From PALSA-1335 sp965231025 (GTDB taxonomy: Bacteria; Patescibacteriota; Gracilibacteria; UBA1369): DNA of 64,000 nucleotides. How positions within the stretch are numbered: the first letter of the stretch is position 1; each line of letters opens with the position of its first letter. Where the stretch lies: positions 1,178,001 through 1,242,000 of the forward strand of contig OZ246407.1 in NCBI GenBank assembly GCA_965231025.1, read 5' to 3'. The notes beneath the pieces were generated by a model. It saw nothing but the letters and a program-made list of their open reading frames with translations, had not been told where the DNA came from and ran no database searches. Position numbers and translations under genes: made by a program. Below are positions 58,310 through 64,000 of the stretch, piece by piece.

Positions 58310-61300
58310 ATGGAAAATAAAAACACCATCCGGAAGTTCTTGGATGCTTCGATCGAGAAAGCACAAAAGATCGTCCGCAAAATTTCGAAACTGGGACCCC
58401 AGACCCTTGCGACCATTGGAGTCGCGGCGGTGGGTGTTTTAGTGCTGTTCGTGATCGTAACGGCGGCTCCTCCGGTAAGCTGGATAGCCACTACGTCCAC
58501 GAACTGTCTGGCCCAGGGAAACGGAAACACGATGGTTGAGGTCAACGGCTACGTCTACGTTCTGTCCGGCGGCGCCAACACGTTCAAGCGATACAACCCT
58601 GCAACGGGGAACTGCGACGCATCCAATCTTGCCAACTATCCCGCTACTGCGGGATACGGAGCGGCGCTGGAAAAAATCGACAACGACACCATCATCGGAA
58701 TAACGGGAGGAGCTTCCCGCACAGCATATCTCTACAGCATTTCAAACAACATCTGGTTCAGCTACAGCCAGGCAAAATACAACGACGACGCGGTGACAAC
58801 GCCGATTCCATATTCCGGAAATGCCGAGGGTGAAGGAAACACGATCATCGCGGTGGGAAATGCCGTGTACATGCTGAACGGCAACTTCGGAAACGTTTTT
58901 CAAAAATACACGTATGATTCCCCGGTAAACACCTGGACAACCCTCACGGTTGCCCCTGGAGGAATCGGAGCCGGTGCGGCAATGGCCTATCCGGGAAGCG
59001 GAACCTCCATCTACGTCCTGAGGGGAAACAACACCAACAGTTTCTGGAAATACGACACCGTAGGGAACAACTGGACCACTCTTGGAACAACCCCGGCCAA
59101 TGTGAATGCCGGCGGAGCCATGGCAATAGTCGGAAATACGCTCTACGCGTTTGGCGGAGGAAGCAACAGTAATTTCTGGAGCTACGACACCACGCAGGCG
59201 GCACCCGGAACCTGGGTAAACCTTACGGCAACCAACGGTCCGCCCGAGTTCATTCAGGGCGGCGGATCCCTGGTATCGGTGGGAACAGACCTCTACGCGT
59301 TCGCCGGAAACAATTTGAAACTCTTCGGAAAATACAACACGACGACCGGAAGCTGGAGCGGACTTGCGCAGGCACCGGACACCGTCGCGAACGGAGGATC
59401 GTTAACCACCGACGGAACGGACATTTACGCCACAAGGGGTGAAGGCACCTATGAATTATGGAAATACACGGTAACATCAAACACTTGGAGCGTTCTTAAA
59501 GACACTCCGGCGACTGTCGGCTCAACGTTAATGACCCAGTCACGCGGCGGGATAACCTACATGGCCACGGGTCCGTCCGGTGGACCTGAACTTTACCTGA
59601 CTTCCGGTAACGGAAGTACATCGGCAGGTTCACTGTTCCGTTACAAAATTGCTGCCAATACATGGCCGCAATTTCCCCTGGTGGCACAGACGCCAACAAC
59701 AATGAACTACGGATCATCGATCGCATATCCTCCGACGGGCGGCGACATCGTGTACTTCCTTCACGGCGTGGGAACATCCGCGTACTGGAAATATCTGCTT
59801 TCATTAAACACCTGGGTCCCCTGGAATCGTGGAAAAGTGAACGGCACGGACATGATTGCTCAGAACACAACCTCAACGTTTGGAACAAGCATCACTCAGA
59901 GTACCGGCGCATCGATCGGGGAAGCCGGCGGAAAGATTTACGTAATTCCCGCCAGCGGATACATGTTTTTAGTCTATGACCCGGATCAAAACACCTGGAG
60001 AAATCTCCCTCTTCCGTCAGGAGGCACTACCGGTGCCTCACTGATAAAAATTGACAACAACACCCTGTACATGAAACCGGGTGGAAACACAACAAACTTC
60101 TGGAAATACAGTATTTCGGACCAGGCATGGTTCACGTTCAATGCCGGAAAAAACAACCAGGGGAAACCTTTTTCACAGCTTTCAGTCGATGACGGATACG
60201 GTGGAGGATCTACGATTCTTGACCAAACTATCGGAAATTCAATTACTGAATACAACGGCAGGTTTTACATTCTTGCGGGAGCAGGTTCCAACTTTTTGAG
60301 ATTCGACCCGACAGCAAACAGATGGTTCCAGCTCGCAAATTTCCCCGTAACAGCGGGCAGCGGAACCGCATTAATAACGATAGGGAGTTCAATTTACGCC
60401 CTGGGGGGAAACAACACGACAAGCTTTTACAGATATGACATTGCCGGCAACAGCTGGTCGGCCGCACTGGCGGTAACACCGGGCGCCGTTCACGCGGGTG
60501 GTTCTCTCGCCTACACGGGAGGGAACTACATCTACGCGTTCCGCGGACGCAACAATTCCACAGGGCTCCCGACGAACGAATTTTACAAATACTGCATCGC
60601 CACCACCGCCTATTGCACGGCAAACACATGGGCGAATTTAACATCGACAAGCCCGGCCCCGGCGGCAATCCAGGCCGGAGGATCCATGGTGGCACTCAAC
60701 GGCACTGAAATCTATGCCATGGGGGGAAACGGAACCCCAAACTTCTGGAAATTCACGGTGACCGACACGAACAACGGGACGGGTACATGGACTGATCTCA
60801 CCGGAACGGACCCGGTTCCTGCGACCGTATTCAGCGGAGGATCACTGACCACCGACGGGACCTATATTTATGCGACACGCGGCTCAAACACACCAACCTT
60901 CTGGAGATACGACCCGGGAGCCCCGGCGGGAAACCGATGGACAACGCTGAACTCCCTTCCGGTAAATATGGGAAACACCGCAAGTTGGAACACAACCCAG
61001 GGAGGCATCGCATACTCCTCCGGACTCGGAGACATTTTCGCCGTTCCGGGAAACGGATACGGAAACTACAACCAAAATATTGGAGGTACGGGGCTTATCT
61101 ATCGTTACCAGTTGAACCCGGGCCCGGACCAATATACCTGGCCGTACTTCGCACCAACCGCACCATTACCAAGTGGGGATGGAAATCTGGCTACCGCCAT
61201 GACATACCCCGGAACAGGTGACCTGATCTATGCATTCCACGGATCGGCTACCGACGACTTCTGGGTATACGACATGACGACCAATGTATGGAGATCCATT

Positions 61301-64000
61301 TTCCGTTCAAAATTTGATGACAACACGGCCCTCTCGCAAACAAGCACCGGAGGAAACCAGGGCGCAGGAAATACTATTGCGGAAGCGAACAATAAATTCT
61401 ACACGCTCGTGGGAGGAAACGCCTCTAAATTCCAGGTCTTCGACCCGGTTACCAACACATGGACCGCTTTGACGGATACCCCGGCGACCATTGGAGCAGG
61501 CGCATTCATCGTAAAAAGAGACAATAACACCCTTTACATATACCGTGGAAACGGAGGATCGGAATTCTGGAAATATATTATCGACGCCGACCCTGTGACT
61601 TCCGGAGACCAGGGTGCATGGGCAACATTCAACATCGCGGTAAAGGATGACGGGGCAATCATGTCGCAAGAAGGACGGACACAGGGCAATGGGAATTCCA
61701 TCGTCAAATACACCAACCCGCTCAACAATCAGGCCGAATTCTACATTTTCCCGGGAAACTCGACGACCTCCTTTGAAAAATATAATCCCACGACCAATAC
61801 CTGGACCACTCTGGCCCCAATGACAACCAACGTTTTCTACGGAGGATCGCTGGTTCAGGTAAGCGGCGCGACAAACGGACCCGAAATTTATGGATTCAGT
61901 GGAGGAGGCGGCGGACATTTTTCCAAATACAACATCACCAATAATTACTGGACCACCCTCACACTCCCGGGAACCGTGAGTCACGGAGCAGCATTGGCAT
62001 ACCCGGGGAGCGGTGACTTCATTTTCGCGCTCGTCGGCGGAGCCGGAACGGTGAATTCCAAATACTGTTTCCAGAATACGGGATCCGGCTGTACGGTGGG
62101 AAGCTGGACAGCACTTGGCGCGACCCCTGCAACCATCGGAGGAGGAGGATCATTGGCATTTGTAGGAACAACCCTCTACGCGATGGGAGGAAACAACACA
62201 AGAAACTTCTTCAGCTACGACAGCACCCAGGCGGCGCCCGGAACCTGGACGAACCTGACCGCGACAAATCCGACGCCGGACAATGTGGGAGCCGGCGGGA
62301 GACTCGTCAGTGACGGTACTTATTTATATGCGACACGCGGCGGACTCACTAAAAATTTCTGGAAATACGATCCATCAGCCCCTTCGGGAAGCCGGTGGTC
62401 CCTGTTGGAATACGTCCCGGCAAAAGTGGGGGCGACAACACTCACCAACTCGGGCGGCGGATTGGCCTACTGCAATGACTGCGGATATGGAGAAATATGG
62501 GCGGTAACGGAAAACGGCCGCAACGGATATTCAACGGGCAGCGATGTGGAAACGGGAGGACTCATCTTCAGATTTAAGATTGATCCGGTCACCTGTAACA
62601 TCGACGGACTCAGTCCGGGCTCCGGAACCTTCTCGTGTCTCGGATACAACACCTGGCCTTTATACACAGCCAGGACCACGAACGCGCCCGACATTCTAAG
62701 TTATGGAGGATCTCTCGCATATGAAGGAACGGGAAACCTCATCTACGCACTCCGGGGTATAGCCGCAACGAACTTCTGGAGCTATGACACCCTTTTAAAT
62801 GAATGGAATGGTTTCCTGAAAGGAAAAACTGAGGGAGGCGACCCGATTTCCCAGTTTGGAAGCGTCGCGGCGGCTGTCAGCAACCAGGGAAATGGTAACT
62901 CCATCGTGCAGGTCGGAGGCAAATTTTACGTGTTCTCTGGAGGATCAACGACAAACTTTTCAAAGTATGATCCTGCCGGCAATACATGGACACAGCTTGC
63001 GAGCACGTCTGCAAACATCGGAGACGGAGCATCCCTTGTATCGACGGACTCCAACACTATTTACGCCATCGGAGGAAACACAACGACGAATTTCTGGAAA
63101 TACAACATAGCACTTGATGCATGGACTCCGGCGTGCGGAACAAGTCCGGGCCTTGCATGTCTTCCGTTATCGGCTGGAGCGGGAGGTGCCATCGCATATC
63201 CTGGGTCTGGAAACTACGTCTATGTATTAAGAGGTACCAACACAAATACGATGTACAAATATGACATCACCCAAGCGGCACCGGGATCCTGGGGCACCGT
63301 CACACAGGGAACGAGTATCGGAAACGTACAGGCAGGTGGCGCGATGGTCGGATCCGGAGGAAACCTCTTTGCTTTCCGTGGAAACAATACATCGGATTTC
63401 TATGAATTCACCGTCACCAACTCCCCTGCCGCCGGCGATGGCAGCTGGGCAAACCAGGAAAGAGCGGCAACATTCACTGCGGACATCGCAACCGACAGAC
63501 TGACATCAGCGACACACGGACTGACGGACGGCTCACCGATCACTTTCACGACAACCACCACACTGCCGGCACCCCTCGCCGCCGGGACAATGTATTATGT
63601 GATCAATTCGACAATCAATGATTTCCAAGTAGCATCAACAAGAAACGGCGCAACCATCAATCTCACCACAACGGGAACGGGTACCCATACCTGGCACGCG
63701 TCGGCCCCATGGCTTGTTCAATCGGGCGGATCATTGACCACCGATGGATCAAACACCCTCTACGCGCTCAGAGGAAGTGCCTCAACAGATTTTGCCACCT
63801 ACAACATCAGTGGCAACACCTGGTCCTACCTTGACCCAAAACCCGCACCAGTCAACATTGGAGCGGCATCGGTAACCGCGGCAAAAGGCGGACTCGCCTA
63901 CATCGGTACCGGCTCATCGGGACTACCGGAAGTATATATGGTACCGGGTACCGGGTTAACAAGCGCGTCAGGCGTCGGATTAATATTCCGTTACCGGATC
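58310..64000 (+). CDS. Giant kelch-like beta-propeller surface protein, 3' end beyond the window
   Basis: The frame from the ATG at 58310 stays open for 1897 codons to the window end, so the protein is partial. A cytoplasmic basic start (about 1-38) and one membrane helix (about 39-58, LATIGVAAVGVLVLFVIV) anchor it with the rest outside. It then consists of dozens of kelch-like units of about 45-50 residues, each with a Gly pair, an LYAxRGNN-type strand and a FWKYD or FxRYD strand followed by W (SFWKYDTVGNNWTTL; NFFSYDSTQAAPGTW). Groups of units recur as longer blocks starting with an IYRYQ-type strand. A different ~75-residue domain is inserted near 63465-63700. The ligand and function are unknown; adhesion or carbohydrate binding is plausible. 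Confidence 0.85.
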   Translation, partial: MENKNTIRKFLDASIEKAQKIVRKISKLGPQTLATIGVAAVGVLVLFVIVTAAPPVSWIATTSTNCLAQGNGNTMVEVNGYVYVLSGGANTFKRYNPATGNCDASNLANYPATAGYGAALEKIDNDTIIGITGGASRTAYLYSISNNIWFSYSQAKYNDDAVTTPIPYSGNAEGEGNTIIAVGNAVYMLNGNFGNVFQKYTYDSPVNTWTTLTVAPGGIGAGAAMAYPGSGTSIYVLRGNNTNSFWKYDTVGNNWTTLGTTPANVNAGGAMAIVGNTLYAFGGGSNSNFWSYDTTQAAPGTWVNLTATNGPPEFIQGGGSLVSVGTDLYAFAGNNLKLFGKYNTTTGSWSGLAQAPDTVANGGSLTTDGTDIYATRGEGTYELWKYTVTSNTWSVLKDTPATVGSTLMTQSRGGITYMATGPSGGPELYLTSGNGSTSAGSLFRYKIAANTWPQFPLVAQTPTTMNYGSSIAYPPTGGDIVYFLHGVGTSAYWKYLLSLNTWVPWNRGKVNGTDMIAQNTTSTFGTSITQSTGASIGEAGGKIYVIPASGYMFLVYDPDQNTWRNLPLPSGGTTGASLIKIDNNTLYMKPGGNTTNFWKYSISDQAWFTFNAGKNNQGKPFSQLSVDDGYGGGSTILDQTIGNSITEYNGRFYILAGAGSNFLRFDPTANRWFQLANFPVTAGSGTALITIGSSIYALGGNNTTSFYRYDIAGNSWSAALAVTPGAVHAGGSLAYTGGNYIYAFRGRNNSTGLPTNEFYKYCIATTAYCTANTWANLTSTSPAPAAIQAGGSMVALNGTEIYAMGGNGTPNFWKFTVTDTNNGTGTWTDLTGTDPVPATVFSGGSLTTDGTYIYATRGSNTPTFWRYDPGAPAGNRWTTLNSLPVNMGNTASWNTTQGGIAYSSGLGDIFAVPGNGYGNYNQNIGGTGLIYRYQLNPGPDQYTWPYFAPTAPLPSGDGNLATAMTYPGTGDLIYAFHGSATDDFWVYDMTTNVWRSIFRSKFDDNTALSQTSTGGNQGAGNTIAEANNKFYTLVGGNASKFQVFDPVTNTWTALTDTPATIGAGAFIVKRDNNTLYIYRGNGGSEFWKYIIDADPVTSGDQGAWATFNIAVKDDGAIMSQEGRTQGNGNSIVKYTNPLNNQAEFYIFPGNSTTSFEKYNPTTNTWTTLAPMTTNVFYGGSLVQVSGATNGPEIYGFSGGGGGHFSKYNITNNYWTTLTLPGTVSHGAALAYPGSGDFIFALVGGAGTVNSKYCFQNTGSGCTVGSWTALGATPATIGGGGSLAFVGTTLYAMGGNNTRNFFSYDSTQAAPGTWTNLTATNPTPDNVGAGGRLVSDGTYLYATRGGLTKNFWKYDPSAPSGSRWSLLEYVPAKVGATTLTNSGGGLAYCNDCGYGEIWAVTENGRNGYSTGSDVETGGLIFRFKIDPVTCNIDGLSPGSGTFSCLGYNTWPLYTARTTNAPDILSYGGSLAYEGTGNLIYALRGIAATNFWSYDTLLNEWNGFLKGKTEGGDPISQFGSVAAAVSNQGNGNSIVQVGGKFYVFSGGSTTNFSKYDPAGNTWTQLASTSANIGDGASLVSTDSNTIYAIGGNTTTNFWKYNIALDAWTPACGTSPGLACLPLSAGAGGAIAYPGSGNYVYVLRGTNTNTMYKYDITQAAPGSWGTVTQGTSIGNVQAGGAMVGSGGNLFAFRGNNTSDFYEFTVTNSPAAGDGSWANQERAATFTADIATDRLTSATHGLTDGSPITFTTTTTLPAPLAAGTMYYVINSTINDFQVASTRNGATINLTTTGTGTHTWHASAPWLVQSGGSLTTDGSNTLYALRGSASTDFATYNISGNTWSYLDPKPAPVNIGAASVTAAKGGLAYIGTGSSGLPEVYMVPGTGLTSASGVGLIFRYRI

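Overview
The window reads as a stretch of a small, gene-dense bacterial genome of the Candidate Phyla Radiation (Patescibacteria) type; a Peregrinibacteria-like lineage is my best guess, but no rRNA or marker phylogeny is available here to prove it. Reasons: most gaps are a few bases or 4-bp ATGA overlaps; the transketolase is split; SLH, LPXTG, cohesin and kelch surface proteins are abundant; tRNA genes carry introns and LAGLIDADG-type neighbours; most genes have no Shine-Dalgarno motif. The code looks standard, because TGA is the stop in several ATGA junctions, which argues against the TGA-glycine lineages. A run of 10 N at 43609-43618 shows this is a scaffold.

Layout. 1-5.1 kb: an internally duplicated unknown protein, a small unknown protein, an atypical CDP-alcohol phosphatidyltransferase and a secreted beta-helix protein. 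5.2-8.3 kb (minus): a pentose-phosphate operon (unknown, prs, a half-length RpiB-like protein, rpiA, rpe). 8.4-13.6 kb (plus): HAD phosphatase, phosphoketolase and three unknown genes. 13.6-22.1 kb (minus): ndk, pabB, two unknowns, pabC, folP, a PTPS-family enzyme, folK, then transketolase N-half, lepB, DUF192 and transketolase C-half. 22.1-28.5 kb: SLH protein, M16 peptidase, a class B penicillin-binding protein and a 512-aa conserved-looking unknown. 28.6-29.4 kb: an HTH/LAGLIDADG-like ORF overlapping tRNA-Trp. 29.4-33.6 kb: a surface-display locus with an SLH-sortase fusion and its probable LPXTG substrate, bracketed by two YggT-like paralogs.

33.6-42.8 kb: small membrane proteins, an SDR and a flavocytochrome-type reductase sharing a divergent promoter, a pyrD-gtrA-GT2-GT-C operon, the dsbB/dsbA pair and rpmG. 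42.8-45.3 kb: a membrane-anchored cohesin-like protein and a lamin-tail/cohesin/dockerin protein, separated by the assembly gap. 45.3-47.6 kb: a second HTH/LAGLIDADG-like gene, a tRNA-Thr(GGU) interrupted by a 208-nt group I intron, and a HAD protein. 47.6-55.2 kb: a membrane protein, a CAP protein and a 1940-aa SBBP/FN3/TSP3/PD40 surface protein. 55.2-64 kb: M50 protease, rpmB, a LAGLIDADG endonuclease overlapping tRNA-Ser, an unknown membrane protein and a giant kelch-like protein that runs off the window.

How it fits together. The metabolic part links phosphoketolase and pentose-phosphate enzymes to PRPP, and pABA, pterin and DHPS steps to folate. The accessory part is dominated by cell-surface display and by mobile or selfish elements that sit at tRNA genes. 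The strongest candidates for something new are the intron in tRNA-Thr, the endonuclease ORFs whose stop codons lie inside tRNA genes, the SLH-sortase with its adjacent substrate, and the cohesin/dockerin pair.
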